Assembly: GCF_014898055.3 (NCBI RefSeq)
Contig: NW_023602073.1
Span: forward strand, 81,324,678-81,388,677
Direction of reading: 5' to 3'
Length of the DNA: 64,000 nucleotides
Source: Talpa occidentalis
Lineage: Eukaryota > Chordata > Mammalia > Eulipotyphla > Talpidae
Part shown: piece after piece, positions 23,569 to 36,391 of the stretch
How positions within the stretch are numbered: position 1 is the first letter of the stretch
Layout of the letters: each line of letters opens with the position of its first letter
Position numbers and translations under genes: made by a program
The notes under the pieces: model-generated
Seen by the model: only the letters and a program-made list of their open reading frames with translations
Database searches by the model: none
What the model was told of the DNA's origin: nothing

Positions 23569-24173
23569 TAGGCATATGATATATTTGGTGTACATAATTT
23601 TAAGTGGATAAATGTAATTCTAGAGGATGTTTTAGAGAAAATATGCTACATGCAATCTATTGACAGGTATTACTCTCTTTCCTGAACTCATTATGGGACA
23701 GGTATGTCCTAACTGCCCCTAGACCATCTTTTACAAGGGTCTATTGAGAATAGTATTTCCAATAATTAGATGCTAAAGAAGTACATCAAGTGTACAATTA
23801 ATTAATACAATCTATTTTCTTTGAAGTCATTTTATTTTATTTTGTCTACTAAAGAATTGAGAATATTCTTAAAGATTAAATTTATTATATAGGTGAAGAT
23901 ATCAATCATAGTAGTTTGAATATTGAATTTAAATTCAAAAAAATAAATTTGAAACAATAAGTTACTTAATATTTTTATTTGCATTATTTTTTCTTTTAGT
24001 AATTGCTAACTGGCAAGACAATTTGCATTAATAATTCAGATCACATCATATGTCAAATGAAGTTTTAAAAGGATTCATGAATTTTAAATAAAGAACAATA
24101 TAATAAACAATTAAAATTCTTCAAAAAATGAATATGAGCATGTGGTCTTAGTGGCAGTGAGACTTTTGAGCAT
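23569..24173. other. Unique AT-rich DNA, no gene seen
   Basis: Nothing recognised. Confidence 0.5.
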
Positions 24174-24189
24174 AAAAAGCAAGGGAAGG

Positions 24190-24458
24190 GGCCTCCCTGG
24201 TGGCACAAGAGGTTAAGATGCAACCTATGAAGCTGTCCGCAGCCTCTGCAGCACAAGTTTGATCCCTCAGCCGGCCCGGGAGCTACCCACATGGCACAGC
24301 TGACCTCTCCTGACTCGTCTGCTCCTCCCCTCAGCAGTGTATTTCAGTCAATCTGCCTGTTCTGTTCCCTGCTCTGTCTCTGATTAATCCTCTTATGCCC
24401 CACACCTCTTGCCTGTACCCCAGCTCTTATACACATAAATAAATGAATCTTTAAAAAC
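24190..24458 (+). mobile_element. tRNA-derived SINE, older group (i)
   Basis: Plus-strand copy with older body and tail ACACATAAATAAATGAATCTTT. TSD AAAAAGCAAGGGAAGG (24174-24189) versus AAAAAGGAAGGGAAGG (24459-24474), one mismatch. Confidence 0.94.
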
Positions 24459-24474
24459 AAAAAGGAAGGGAAGG

Positions 24475-25270
24475 AAACGTTAACAAATTAGGTGAGTATA
24501 TTCGACATAGTAAATTAATTAGTTTTGGTTTATATCAGATACCATAAATGACATAAATAAATGATGGCACATAAGAAGTTGACTCAGTGTTATTTAGAAA
24601 TCAAATAATTAAATATTTTAAAATAAAATGGCCAATATTATTTAAATTAACACTTAGGATACACATTGTTGGAATCATGTAAGTTGGTTTACCTGGATAT
24701 TTTTAATCAAATTGGTACATAATTCTACTTCTTATGATCTGTTTTACAAGCATAATATGAAACATTAATAAAAGTTGTTATAATGGTAGTATTTTAAGCA
24801 CATTTCTGTGAATACCAAGTAGCTAGGCATTTGATAATAATTAAATTATGATATAAGGTAATAAAATAGAGCCCTAAACAAAGATGTTTTCAAATAATTT
24901 TATTGACAGAGCAAATTTGTTTGCATCATTATAATTCTTAAGTTTTTAAAAGCAAAGTTATGAAAAGATATATGTATTAAACACAACCAACACAGTGACT
25001 ATTTTAGACTATAGGATTATGAGTGTTTTTTTTCCTTTACATATTTTATTTATTTTTTTTTTCTATAGTGACCATGCATTACTTTATATATAGTAAATGT
25101 TTCTATTAAGAATATTTAGTGAGTCACAGGAATCTAGATGAATTTGCTGGCCCGACAGCTGGGGCTGTGTTGATACTGTCAGGCGTTTGGCTTCCATTTG
25201 CAGTGAGGAATGGGACCAGTGGAGCGTTATTAGTAGAGGAGAAATATTTTCTGATTTATGTTTATAAGTA
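24475..25270. other. Unique DNA; possible conserved patch at 25110-25240
   Basis: No gene. The patch GTGAGTCACAGGAATC..GACAGCTGGGGCTGTG..CCATTTGCAGTG (about 25118-25205) is less AT-rich than its flanks and is not a repeat I know. Confidence 0.4.
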
Positions 25271-25284
25271 TCTTCAAACACTTT

Positions 25285-25578
25285 CCTTTTTTTTTATTTT
25301 TTTATTTTATTTTTTTTTAAAGATTTATTTGTATTTATTTATACAAGCACTGGGTACAGTCAGAAGCGCGGGAGGGTGAGAGAATTCACCAGAGCCAGAG
25401 CGGGGAGCAGAGCAGGCAGAAGGACCGAAGTACACTGCTGAGGGGAGCAGCCGGCGGCAGGAGAGGTCTGCGCGCCATGTGGGACCCTCGCCTGGTGGCC
25501 GGGAATTGAGCTGGTGCTGCAGAGGCTGTGGGCAGCTTCCCAACCCAGCACTCAGCCACTGTGTTACCAGGGAGGCCC
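25285..25578 (-). mobile_element. tRNA-derived SINE, younger group (ii)
   Basis: Complete minus-strand copy; tail complement TTTTAAAGATTTATTTGTATT and an expanded A/T tail. TSD TCTTCAAACACTTT is exact at 25271-25284 and 25579-25592. Confidence 0.96.
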
Positions 25579-25592
25579 TCTTCAAACACTTT

Positions 25593-27049
25593 TCTGCACA
25601 GGTGGCATTCTTCTATCTGTGTAAATGCCTTATACAAAACATAGCAAATGCAATGGCCTGGAAGGTACAGAACTGAGTGGAGGGTGCCTGGCCTAAGTGG
25701 ATAGAAATGTCCACACTGCTTGAGGGGTGAGAACACTAATAAACTGGGGGTGGGGGAGTGATTTTTAATACTTAGCTCAGAATGAGAACAATTGTTATCA
25801 GTTGGGAAAGAGGGCAAGTATTACCTGATCTAACTTGGCAAGAACAGGTGAAAATGGAGATTTTTATATGAATTTTGAATTTTGCAATGTGTGACAACAT
25901 AGACGTGGAATAAATCAAACTCTGGAGTGTTGTTAGTTTGTGGGTTTTTTCTTGTTCCCTTCCATAGTGCACTGAATGATTTACAGTGTTTCAGTAGTTT
26001 CTTGAGTGGTCTTGTGTTTGCCCTCCTGTTTTCTCTATCACTTTGGTCTTAATCTTGGTTTATCTAACTGTCTTTCTAACTTATTGATCTGGTTTGTTCC
26101 TGAGTCTGCACAGTACCTGTCCTTGCACTTCTTATGTTTTAATTCCACTGCATTGTTTGTTACAATTCACTCTAAGTCAGTTAAAAAGAAAATGTTCACC
26201 TTTTTAAAATAATAAGCTTATTGACTCAGAAGCAGAAAAAAAAAAAGGGTACAAAAGGTGTAATTTTTTTGGCTGTCAACACTCAAGGATTATAGAATGT
26301 GGTCATTTCTTAAGATTTAGTTTTGCATTTTGTAATGGGGTCATTGAAATCTGAATTGAGATGTCTGGCCTACTTTTAATTAGGTTCTCCCTTTTAGTAC
26401 AGCCTTTATTAAGATGGACTTGATTTCCATTGGGAGAAAAATGAGAGCACTATGATATAAACTGCAATTATGAGACATTGTAATGTAATAATATATGGAA
26501 AATTTTCCAGAAAAAGTTGAGGATGTGGTTTTGGTGAACTAGTTATGCATAAATAGATCATTTGGGGGTAGAATGGATGTCGTATACCATGTAGTCATAT
26601 AATTTAAAGCCAGTGTATTAAAGTCACCATAAAATTCCCTCTTTAATAATCAGCCATTAAGAATAGGAGCCTATATTTTACATATTTGAAAAATATAGAA
26701 GCATGAAACCAAGGAGAGTTTGAGCTGGATTCCTAAGTTATTTGGGAGGGGGGTGACTCTGTATACAAAAATGGGGATGGAAATATGTAAAAAAAATACA
26801 ATGATCCACCCTTTTATTCCATTTTATCTCAAATATTGGTATCACTTTCACTATTCTGATAAGGAAAAGTGAAAACTGAATGATTTCAAGCTAAAAACAT
26901 TCACAAACTTGAGTGTTGAATGTTTCCAACAGAAAGACTGGATTTGCTTTTCTGGGAATCCCATTGATTGGATACAGCCTGCACAGAAAGATTGTTTACA
27001 GTCTTATTCTATGCTACTCTTAAATAAGTCCAGGAAACTCTCTAAATAA
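25593..27049. other. Unique AT-rich DNA, no gene seen
   Basis: Nothing recognised with confidence. Confidence 0.5.
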
Positions 27050-27960
27050 GAAGTTAGGTCAGAAGAAATGAATATTTTCAGTGAGCAAAAGAAAATTTCA
27101 AAAATGCTATAAATTATTAACCTGAGAGAGATAAAAGAATATATTACACCTCTAAAACAAAACGAAAATGGTAAGCAAAATTCACGAACAGGAGAGAGAT
27201 CTTAGAAAATTGAAAATATTCAAAGCAAAATAAAATTTCAATATATGTGGTTACAATATAAAATTAAAGGAAGTAGAGGAAGTATAGCAAAGAACAATGA
27301 GAAGGCAAGAATTAACCACACATAGATTCAATCTATCAGATGCAAATCTGAGTGATAGGAGTTCCAAAAATGGAAAAATATCATGGGTGAAAATATATAA
27401 ATTAACTAACTTTTAAAATTTTCAAAAATGAAGAGTAAGGGACACAAATATCCAGAATTAGGCTGAATTTCCCAACAGAGTCACTTGTGGGATTTGTGTG
27501 GAAAACACGTCATTAACTTCTAAATATTGGGAATAAAGAGCATCTTGAAATTTTCCAGAAAAAAAAATCAGACAGAAAAACTAATAGCACATGAACAGTA
27601 AGCTAGAATATCAGTTAAATCCTTCAAAATTTCCAGGTAACATAATTTTTCATTAAAAGTTATATACCCAGCTAAATAATTAATTCGGCATGAAGATTGA
27701 CTATAGATTTCTTAAGACCAAAATATTAGCCTCCAATATATTTTTTCTCAGGAACCTTCTGGGTGTTATACCATAAAATGAAATGTAAACCATGAAAGGA
27801 GAAGCTATGAGTTGCAGAGAACAGGGAACCCAGGACATGAAGGGGTGTCCTACGTGGTGATCTAACCCAAAGTCAGCAAGAAATGATCCAGAGGAAACAT
27901 TTAGTAGAAAGCGATGGCTTCAAGAAATAGTGAACCCCAGATAGCTGAGTACCCATAAAT
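27050..27960 (+). pseudogene. Decayed LINE-1/HAL1 ORF1-region relic
   Basis: A plus-strand A-rich stretch with the order of words found in HAL1/old L1 ORF1: ATAGGAGTTCCAAAAATGGA (27357-), then TTTTCAAAAATGAAGAGTAA, CCTTCAAAATTTCCAGGTAA, TATATACCCAGCTAA (27661-27675) and a 3' part with GAAATGTAAACCATGAAAGG and GAGAACAGGGAACCCAGGA. No frame survives. Boundaries are approximate. Confidence 0.55.
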
Positions 27961-27989
27961 AACAGTGTATAGAATTTGCACTTAAAATT

Positions 27990-28250
27990 TTAAGATACAG
28001 CTCAAATGTGATTTCTTCAATCCAGAAACTATTAATAATCCCTTATCCCTTTTCCTGAGTATTTTCCAATGCATTTTAGTTGCTTCTGTAACACTGAATG
28101 GTTTTAAAGTGCTGCTTTGTGTCCACATCTAACCTACTGGATTGTGAGTATCTAGAAGTTTGAGACTTTATTTGATTCTTCCATGTATCAGCAATACCTC
28201 TCAGAGAGATTGTGGTGTGGTAGGTCTTTAAGATTTGGCAGTGTTGCAGA
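27990..28250 (+). repeat. L2 LINE relic, 3' end
   Basis: The order CTCAAATGTGATTTCTTCAA, ATCCAGAAAC, GGATTGTGAGTATCTAGAAG and TTTGAGACTTTATTTGATTC matches the L2 3' end ('CAAATGTCACCTCCTCC..TGTGAGCTCC..GACAGGGACT') on the plus strand, diverged. Confidence 0.6.
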
Positions 28251-28734
28251 GCAAGTGTTTGGAAAGTCTTTGGCTATTATTTCAACTTCAGAAAATATTT
28301 TGCTCTGGAATATTTAAGCAGAGCTCATTTTATAGCCATTGAATGAATTACATTAGCAAACGTTTATATAAACGTTTTGGTGTTGAATCAAAATAGAGAA
28401 TGTGTAGTAGTTTTCATATGCACCATATGTAGTATATTTGCTATATATATGTAATATGTATATATATTATATCCATGTACATGTAAAATATTCAAAAAAT
28501 GTAATATGGAAATTAAACGTCTTTGTCCATAGCACTAATAATATAATCTTCTTTTTCTCTGGCTCAAATTTAAAATTTTTTCATGTATTTGAAAAAAATA
28601 GAAATGTTGCCTTATGTATATGAACATACTTGATATAATTCATTTATTAATTTGAAAATATATAATTTTTCCCACATGTTGCCTCTACCTGTCTGGACAC
28701 CTCAATTCTACGTTCAGATGATAGGGTTTGTTTT
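28251..28734. other. AT-rich DNA, no gene seen
   Basis: TA-rich patch at 28438-28480; otherwise nothing recognised. Confidence 0.5.
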
Positions 28735-29345
28735 GTTTTGGTTTTACTTGTTTGTTTGTTTTTTCCCTCTTTTTATTTCATATGAGTAAAGTCATCCAGG
28801 ATTTGTCTTTCTCCTTATGATTTTTCCGCATAGTATAATCCCTTCCAGTTAGTACCTTCTATGTTGTTGCAAATGGAAAGATTTCATCTTTTTTCTATAG
28901 CTAAGTAGTATTACATGTGTATATACCATGGCTTCTTAATCCATTTACCTTTTGTTAGGCACTTACATTGTTTCTGTAACTTGGCAATCATAAATAGTAC
29001 TGCAGTCAACATAGGGGTGTAAAGATCTCTTCAAATTGGTGTTTTCATATTCTTTGGGTAGATCCTTAGAAGTGGGATCCCTTGATTACATGGTGAATCT
29101 ATTTTTAAAATTTTGAAAAACCTTCACGCTCTTTTCCATAGGGGCTAGACCAGTCTGCATTCCCTGCAGTGTTGGAAGGTTCCTTTTTCACTGCTTCCTT
29201 AACCAACACTTGTTGTTTCTGGTCTCTTTGATGTGGATCATTTTCGCAGGCGAGGTAGTTTCTTACTGTGGTTTTGATTTGTATTTCCCTGATGATAAGT
29301 GAGGATAAACATTTTTTTCCTTGTGCCTGCTGGCCACCCATATGT
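28735..29345 (-). pseudogene. LINE-1 ORF2 3' end and 3' UTR, decayed, antisense
   Basis: The minus strand encodes a degenerate ORF2p C-terminal region. The frame 29105-29341 contains SSLIIREIQIKTTVRNYLA and GNADWSSP, parallel to [17 protein letters not shown] and GSANWSNH of the young L1 at 44.4-44.5 kb. To the left, antisense text (GTTGTTGCAAATGG, CCATGGCTTCTTAATCC, AACATAGGGGTG) is the usual antisense L1 ORF2 end. Several stops and frameshifts; old. Confidence 0.85.
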
Positions 29346-30384
29346 TGTTTTAAAAGCCTTGTTTATTAAGTTGTTTTGCACATTTTAGCGTATGTATGTA
29401 TGTGTACATTTAATATATAAAACAGCAAATTAAAAGTCACCATGTACCTAAAGTTTTAGAAAGCATGTATATTTTTAAAAAATCACTTTTAAGCTTATGC
29501 ATATAGTTTTTTCAGATGATGAAGTTATGACCCCCTGAGAATTAGAATCTTTTTAATGCGAGGACATATTATCTGCAGTTCTTCTGCAAGCTACAAATAA
29601 TTCATGAAAATTGGAGCAGAATAAATAAATAAACTTTGTGTGTGTTAAGTATTGTGTTTATTGGCTGCTCTAGAGAGTAGACAAATCTGGTAATAATTTA
29701 AGGTTATATTAGGAATAGGGAAGGATAAGCTTAATGTTGTTCATATATGAAAGAACCCTTATGTACAAGATGGAAATATAATATTTCTGTTCCACAGAAA
29801 GATAAACAATTTTAAATGTGTGTGTGTGTGTGTGTGTGTATTTTGATGAAATGAATTTAGAATTTTTCTTTCTACAGATCTTTGAATATAACATTTTCTA
29901 CCATGTATGTTTGCCCAAAACTTGTGCCTAAACGGCCTAAGTGAGATGTATAACTTCCTGTCAGAGAAAAAATAATGGTGGCCATGTTTGCTTCTATATT
30001 GTTACTGGAACTCAGCACATATTTAACCAGCTTTCACTCACTGATTGATGGATAATTAGCAAATGTATATTTTGTATTTATTATAGTCCATTCACTATTA
30101 ATCCTTTTCAACAGGTTGAATTGGTAATTTGCGTGAGTAAATACATAACTAGCAATTCTGATAAGTTCCATGAGGCGAAAGTAAGTGCTGTCAGAATGCG
30201 AATGTATGTGATATGTTACTTTCCATTGTAAATTATCTGATAGTCCCCAAGCTTATTTTTTCCAAAAATGGTAGCATTTGTAAAGTGACTTTTCTGAGGT
30301 GCATTTATTCACTCAGGAACACTAAGTTTTAGTATTAAAATGATATAATTTTTCACCATTCCTATTCCTGTCAAATACATTCAG
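29346..30384. other. Unique AT-rich DNA with (TG)n run
   Basis: Contains the TG microsatellite at 29816-29840; otherwise nothing recognised. Confidence 0.5.
29816..29840. repeat. (TG)n microsatellite
   Basis: About twelve perfect TG units. Confidence 0.95.
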
Positions 30385-30480
30385 AAAGAGAGAAATATAG
30401 TGTTATCTCTATTTAGCCTATGGGGAAATTGAGTCAAGGGGAGATTCAGTAACTTGTCAAAGAAAGTTAAGCTGAAGACT
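30385..30480 (+). repeat. MIR relic
   Basis: GTTATCTCTATTTAGCCTAT, GGGGAAATTGAGTCAAGG, CAGTAACTTGTCAAAG follows the MIR pattern 'TTATCCCCATTTTACAG..GGAAACTGAGGC..TAACTTGCCCAAGG'. Confidence 0.6.
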
Positions 30481-30564
30481 GAAGCTCTTTACATGAAGGC
30501 ACTATTCATAAGAAGTTGTCAGACTGGGCTTGTAGAAAGAGAACAAACCTAAGAAATCCAACAC

Positions 30565-30690
30565 CAATCCCATCATTTTGCAGATGATAAAATTTAATAC
30601 AAGGGTCTTGCCTACTGCCACAAAAGTATGGGAACCGAACTAGTAAGTTCGTGACTTGATTCTAATCCTTTTGTTCTCTTTACTCCCAGA
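30565..30690 (+). repeat. MIR relic, second copy
   Basis: CCATCATTTTGCAGATGATA, then TCTTGCCTACTGCCAC and AACTAGTAAGTTCGTGACTT fits the MIR 3' half (plus strand), diverged. Confidence 0.55.
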
Positions 30691-30737
30691 CCTGATGCCA
30701 TGATCAAGAGAGTTAACTCTAAATTACATTTAATTTT

Positions 30738-31064
30738 TTTTTTTTTATATATATTTTTTTTTTATAGAGGCATGTTTTATTTATTTATTTATTTGTTTGT
30801 TCATTTGTTTTGTTTATACATGCACTGGGTACAGTCAGAAGCGCGGGAGGGTGAGAGAATTCACCAGAGCCAGAGCGGGGAGCAGAACAGGCAGAAGGAC
30901 CGAAGTACACTGCTGAGGGGAGCAGCGGGTGGCAGGAGAAGTCTGCGCACCATGTGGGACCCTCCTCTGGTGGCCGGGGAGCAGCCGGGAATCGAACCGG
31001 CGCCGCAGAGGCTGCGGGCAGCTTCGCAACCCAGCGCTCTACCGCTGCGCCACCGGGGAGGCCC
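30738..31064 (-). mobile_element. tRNA-derived SINE, young body, long-tail group (iii)
   Basis: Complete minus-strand copy with tail complement ATAGAGGCATGTTTTATTTA and TTTG repeats. TSD AATTACATTTAATTTT is exact at 30722-30737 and 31065-31080. Near full-length and CpG-rich, hence young. Confidence 0.96.
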
Positions 31065-31080
31065 AATTACATTTAATTTT

Positions 31081-34000
31081 GAAAGATAATATTTTCTCTT
31101 TAAGTGTAAGTATTCCATACTGCAAGAGAGGATGATTTTCCCTCCACCTACCTATGTTAATTATGTTGAATACTTAATATTCACCCAAACTAGAGAAGGG
31201 AAAATCCTCAAGTTATCTAGTCTGAGTTGTCATTTTGTTTTTTTTCCTCAGGCAGGAATTTCTGTTGTGTATGAGAGAGAGAAAGAGAGCTGATTTCACC
31301 CACTCCAGTTTGGTTCCCGCAGAATGTCAGAATACTCATACTGATGTTTATAGCTCTTGTTAATCAGCTGTTGTTTATGCACTCTGTGCCCCAATATGCA
31401 GTCTTGCAAATACATCTTGTGTTTGTGTTCTGATTTCCTATGTAGGGCCAGTCCAAAATTTATGTCTCTAATAACTCTAAATTAAAATTAACACAGGGGT
31501 GTTAGAAGGAGGGACTGCCCTGAATATAAGTTTCATATTTTACTTTTAAACTTTATTTTTTCTCCCCAATATTACATATTCATGAAAAGTTAAAAAAAAA
31601 AAACAATACTTATTCTTCATCTGACTTTTACATTCCTTCTTTAACATATCTTGTTATCTGTGGGTTAGACACCAGTGCAAGGAAATGCATACTTCCTCTT
31701 AAACCAAAATATATATATTTTTTAGATTAGGGATAATCTAGTTGGTGATCTCTACTTGACCATTGTCAAGAAAATAAAACAAAAACAAAAAAAAAAAAAG
31801 GAAAGGCAAAAAAAAAAAAAAGAAAACCCATTCAGTTTTGTGGGATTTGGACACTTATTCAATTTGAAGTCCCCTTTAAAGAAATAATATGAAAGTATAA
31901 GTATGAAAGTGAATACTTGAGTTACTTCATAAGAAGACACAAATTTTAAAAAAATGATATCACTAACATCATGAAATCCAAAGTAATGTATTAATAATTA
32001 TAGTAGTTAAGAAACCTCTTTAAAACTTTTTCTTCTAAATTTTTGATTTCATGCTTTTTCATCAACTCTTTATAAGTTATCGGCTTTATATTTTTTTTCT
32101 CTAAGGAAAATAGAAAGTTAATTCAATCTTCCCTCTAGCATGTCTTTTATTACTGATAGCCGAGATGAATAAAACATGCAACTTGCACAATGATAGACTT
32201 ACTGTTTGGAGTACTGCTACAGATTTGTGCTCGAAAAGCCCTGGGGTACTGATCAATTCTGTTTCATACAGTCCCCATCCATAAGAGAGAGGTATGAAAG
32301 TATGGTGTGTTTATCAAGTGTACTGCTGTTAGGAGAAAACTTCTGTTTTTTCCAGACATCGATGAGAGCCAAATTCCTCACATAGTTTTATAGGCCTGAT
32401 AATTGGAACAATTTTCCACTGAATTAACTTCTTGCTCCATAATATTTCAAAATCTTTTTCACCGTCACTACCCACTAACTCTGCTGTGAGACATTGTAGA
32501 ATATATTTTTCTTGTGATAAAACTTTCATGTCACTATGCCTGAAATAAACATCAGGGGAACCCCAGTAATCCATTCCTACCTTAGGAAGGAAGGACAGTG
32601 GTAATAGGCTATTGCATTTGGGGAGGAAGGTGGCTGAATAAAGAGATGCCACCAAGCTCAGCTGACTGGAGCTATTGCTCACATTCACTATAGCTGGGTC
32701 TCAGCTTGCCCATGGCCATTGTGCCACTTAGTTGGAAGGGAAAATATGATGAAGATTAAATTGTCTTGGAAAACAGTGGTCCTAACTGATGCTAGACTCC
32801 CTCCCAGTGCCTTTGGGGATCCCTGTAAGTGAGGAACCCTTAAATTTTAGCTTCAGTGAGTTCACAGGAAATAAGCTTCTGGCTTCTGAAAGTTTACAAT
32901 CATATTTGTACCACATTTATCAACACAAGATCAGATTGGTGTGTATTTCTGAAGTTTAACCTTTCCTCTGGTATTATTATTTCGTCTTTTCGTTAATGAT
33001 TTTCCATTGTTTCAGTGGTTGCTTCTTTTATTCTGGCACACTGTCTATACATTGTTGCCAAAGAAGGCTTGTATCAGGAGTCCAGCAAAGCATAAATGAC
33101 ATGCTGAGAGGGTTTACTTGAGGAAGGTCTAAGGAAAGACTTATTTACAGAGGTCAGCAACTAGCACTGTGGGAAGTTCCAAATATCCCAGATCTGTTAA
33201 GGCAAATGGCAGAAAACATAGCATTGGAGGCTAAGAAAGCTCAGACTTCTAGAACAGTGATCAGGAAGAGCAAATGTAATGAGAACCAAGGCATTGAGGC
33301 AGGGAGACTGAGAATTACGCAGCACCCTTGGCTCCCACGTCCCTAGATCTCCTGATTGTACCTTTCAACTGACTGGTCCAATAATAAGCACCTACAGTGT
33401 CAATTCATTGGGTCCAAAGCAAGCAATGAACATAGTGGGGGGAATCAAACCAAATTTAACTAACACAGGCTGCAAATACCCTGAAAATATGGTAATGATG
33501 TGGGTTACTATTTGATTACCTATATACATATTTGTATGAATTTCTAACATAGTGTGAAAGCTCTTTACCACAAATTAAAACTCCATGAAGAAGGAAATGA
33601 AACTGGTATGGATTTGTGGTTGGTTGGCTTTGATGATTTGTTGTGTGCTCTGTTTATTGATGACAGGGGCTAAAAGAAACAAAACAGTATTTAAAAAACA
33701 AAAGTCCAAAAGTCTCTATGAATTCACACAATCCTGTAATACTTAGGAATTTCTTGCTTAACATATTTGTGAAGGGTATGTATTACTAAAGGTCAATTGT
33801 ACTTGAAGCAAAGTTCAAAAGGAATTACCTTGCAAATAAAAGTCCAGACTGTTTCCTTGCTCCAATGCCTGCAAGCCTGGAGAGCGTTTTGCTGCCTCTC
33901 CTGGGTATGTTCTGGTATACTTGATGGTTGTCCTACAACTCCTTATCAGAGCCAGAGATCATGCTCCTGGAGATCATGCTCCCCTTGGACATCTTGGCAC

Positions 34001-34549
34001 AGTCCTTGTTCATTGTGCTTGCAGTGACAGTTCTGAGTGAATGGCAGTCTTGCCTTCCTTCCCTGTCTGCTTTCGTGGATTGAGCAATCTACAGCAGAGT
34101 GAGTGATTAATGTGGGTGCAAATCTAGTCTTTCTGTGCACTGAGCTGCTTGAAGTAACTTGTGGGGCTAACTGCCACTCTGGTGTGTGTGGGAGGTTTGC
34201 CCCTAAAGAGATTTGGAAATATTATAATGTGCCTTTGTTACTTTGCATGTTTTTGAGGCCTGGAAGCATAGCTCAACATATATTTAGAGACTATAAGTTT
34301 CCTCCTCTCAAAATTTAAATGGTGAAAGGAATAACTCCTTTTTGTGTGACATAATAATAGGCTTGCTGCTATCAGGATGAATGTCTCTGCCCACTTGTGT
34401 GCTTTCCATAAACAGGATCAAATTCTTTTGTATTTTAAATGTATGGAAAAACTAAGAAGAGAAGTTTGCATTTCTAGCCCCTGAATAATTCTAATTTTTT
34501 AGTTCTTATGGAGTTATGGAGAGATTACAAACTTTTGATTTAGCAAAGC
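31081..34549. other. Unique AT-rich DNA, no gene seen
   Basis: Longest repeat-poor-looking stretch of the left half. A-rich patch at 31779-31825. The stretch 33060-33420 (GGTTTACTTGAGGAAGGTCT..ACTGGTCCAATAATAAGC) may be an old LTR relic that I cannot name. A 119-codon minus-strand frame at 32329-32688 has no recognisable domain and no support as a gene. Confidence 0.4.
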
Positions 34550-34720
34550 TTGGCTTTGATTCACTTTGCTAGTACAATGAAATTGAGCTTAGCTCAATGC
34601 CTAACTTTCTTCATTGATAGGAGATTAGATAATAGCTATGTCTGTTAGGGAATAAGTACGATTATATAGTTTAAACTAATTCTAATTTAGCATATAGTTG
34701 GTCCCAATATGTAGCAGTTC
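34550..34720 (+). repeat. Possible MIR relic
   Basis: TTTCTTCATTGATAGGAGAT, TAATAGCTATGTCTGTTAGGG resembles the MIR middle 'CTCATCTGTAAAATGGGGAT..ATAATAC'. Weak match. Confidence 0.35.
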
Positions 34721-34851
34721 TTTTCCTTTATGTTTTCCCTATGCTTTGATATTTTATGTTTATTTTCCTATTTCTTTCATAGAAAATACATGTTGGATTA
34801 TACTTAATGAAAGGAAGAAATTAATGAAATTATTTATAAAATACCAATAAT

Positions 34852-35122
34852 TGGGGCCTCCCCTGGTGGCGCAGGTGGTTGGGCACTGCACTGTAAAGCT
34901 GTCTGCAGCCTCTGCAATGCTGGTTCGATCCCAGCCAACCAGCGAGAGTCCCACATGGCACGGCAGACCTCTCCTGTCTTGCCCACTGCTCCCCTCAGCA
35001 GTGTATTTTGTCAGTCTGCCTGTTCTGTTCCCCACTCTGTCTCTGGTGAATCCTCTCACTCTCCCGCATATCTGGCCTGTACCCTGGTTCTTGTATAAAT
35101 AAAATAAATAAATCCTTAAAAG
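34852..35122 (+). mobile_element. tRNA-derived SINE, older group (i)
   Basis: Plus-strand copy starting GGGGCCTCCCCTGGTGGCGC, B box GGTTCGATCCC intact, older body, tail TATAAATAAAATAAATAAATCC. TSD AATACCAATAAT is exact at 34840-34851 and 35123-35134. Confidence 0.95.
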
Positions 35123-35134
35123 AATACCAATAAT

Positions 35135-36376
35135 CATTTCACCAAATAACTAGAATAATTTTTCTAGACAACCAGGTACTTGATCCAACCAGGCCACTTC
35201 ATTTTCTCCTTTTTAGAAACTTGTTTCTTGCCAAGAATACTTTTCACTGATTTTATTTGTTACCACTGCAGACTTTAGAACCAAGTAAGTTGAAATCCAT
35301 GAAAGTTTAGGTATAATCTTGTGTCCATTTCAGTTCTAGGTGTACCAGTCAAAAGTTTGAATGGCTTTTAACAAAGCTGAATGTATTTTGTAGAGTACAT
35401 GACATTTTTTCTTAATTACTGCCTGGCTTGTGATGGACATTGTGGTAGCTTTCTCATCATGTTTTTTTTTCTTTTTTTCTTCTCTCTGAAAATAGCTGCT
35501 GACTCTGTAAGAGTGCTAAGTCACAGCTGCATGAACATTCCAGAGCCTTGAAGCAAGGACATGGCATTTGGTCGATTGATAGATGAATGTGCAGTGTCTG
35601 AGTCTTATCCCTCTTAGGAAATTTTAAAATTGATGTGTCTATGGCTAGCAGCGACTTACACATGCTGTTTTGCAGTTTCTTTATTACAAAGTATCTCAGT
35701 TAGTGGACTCCCTAGATAAAACAACTGGTATTTAAATTTCTAAAATATTATGCTACCACCTAAGTGTAACTGATTTTAAATGTGAGGATTCTACAGTTGC
35801 CACTCTTATCTAACAATTTTAAGTATGATGTCAGTCATTGGAAATTTACTAATATAATCTTAAGTTTTTTTAATTCATTATTTAACATCATTAAATAAAT
35901 CTGCAAGTGTATATAAGAAATCACTGCTAATGTTGATGAACGAATAATAATATAATAATAATAAGCACTTATTCAAGTGAGTGTCAATTTCTATTTCTAT
36001 TCTGCCTCATAGTGAGTACTATTTGAAGCCTTTATTAAAACTACTCTGATTTATAAATATCTAAGTATAGTTAACCTGAATTTAACAAGAGTGCATATCT
36101 GGATTGCTTATAAATTTCAAACACATTATCTCTTCCTGACATATACTAAAAAAATTCAATAAAAGAAACTCATCTTAGTTCACAAATTGTTAGCATGATA
36201 AGAATTGATCATATAATAGCCATATATGTACACAATGTATACAGCTGTGAACAGAAACACTCATATGATATGCAAAAAACCTTTAATGGATTCATTACAA
36301 TATTGAGACCATATTATAATTATGCAAGAACAGGCCAAAAAATAATTTTAAATATATTCCCTAGGAAACTTAAAAT
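35135..36376. other. Unique AT-rich DNA, no gene seen
   Basis: Small (ATA)n run at 35944-35962; nothing else recognised. Confidence 0.5.
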
Positions 36377-36391
36377 AAGAAAACATTTTCT

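Noticed and set aside
25386..25817. 143-codon minus-strand frame
   Set aside because: More than half is SINE sequence; the rest is unique DNA with no recognisable protein features.
32329..32688. 119-codon minus-strand frame outside repeats
   Set aside because: No recognisable domain, no promoter or splice context, and its length is not exceptional for 64 kb scanned in six frames.
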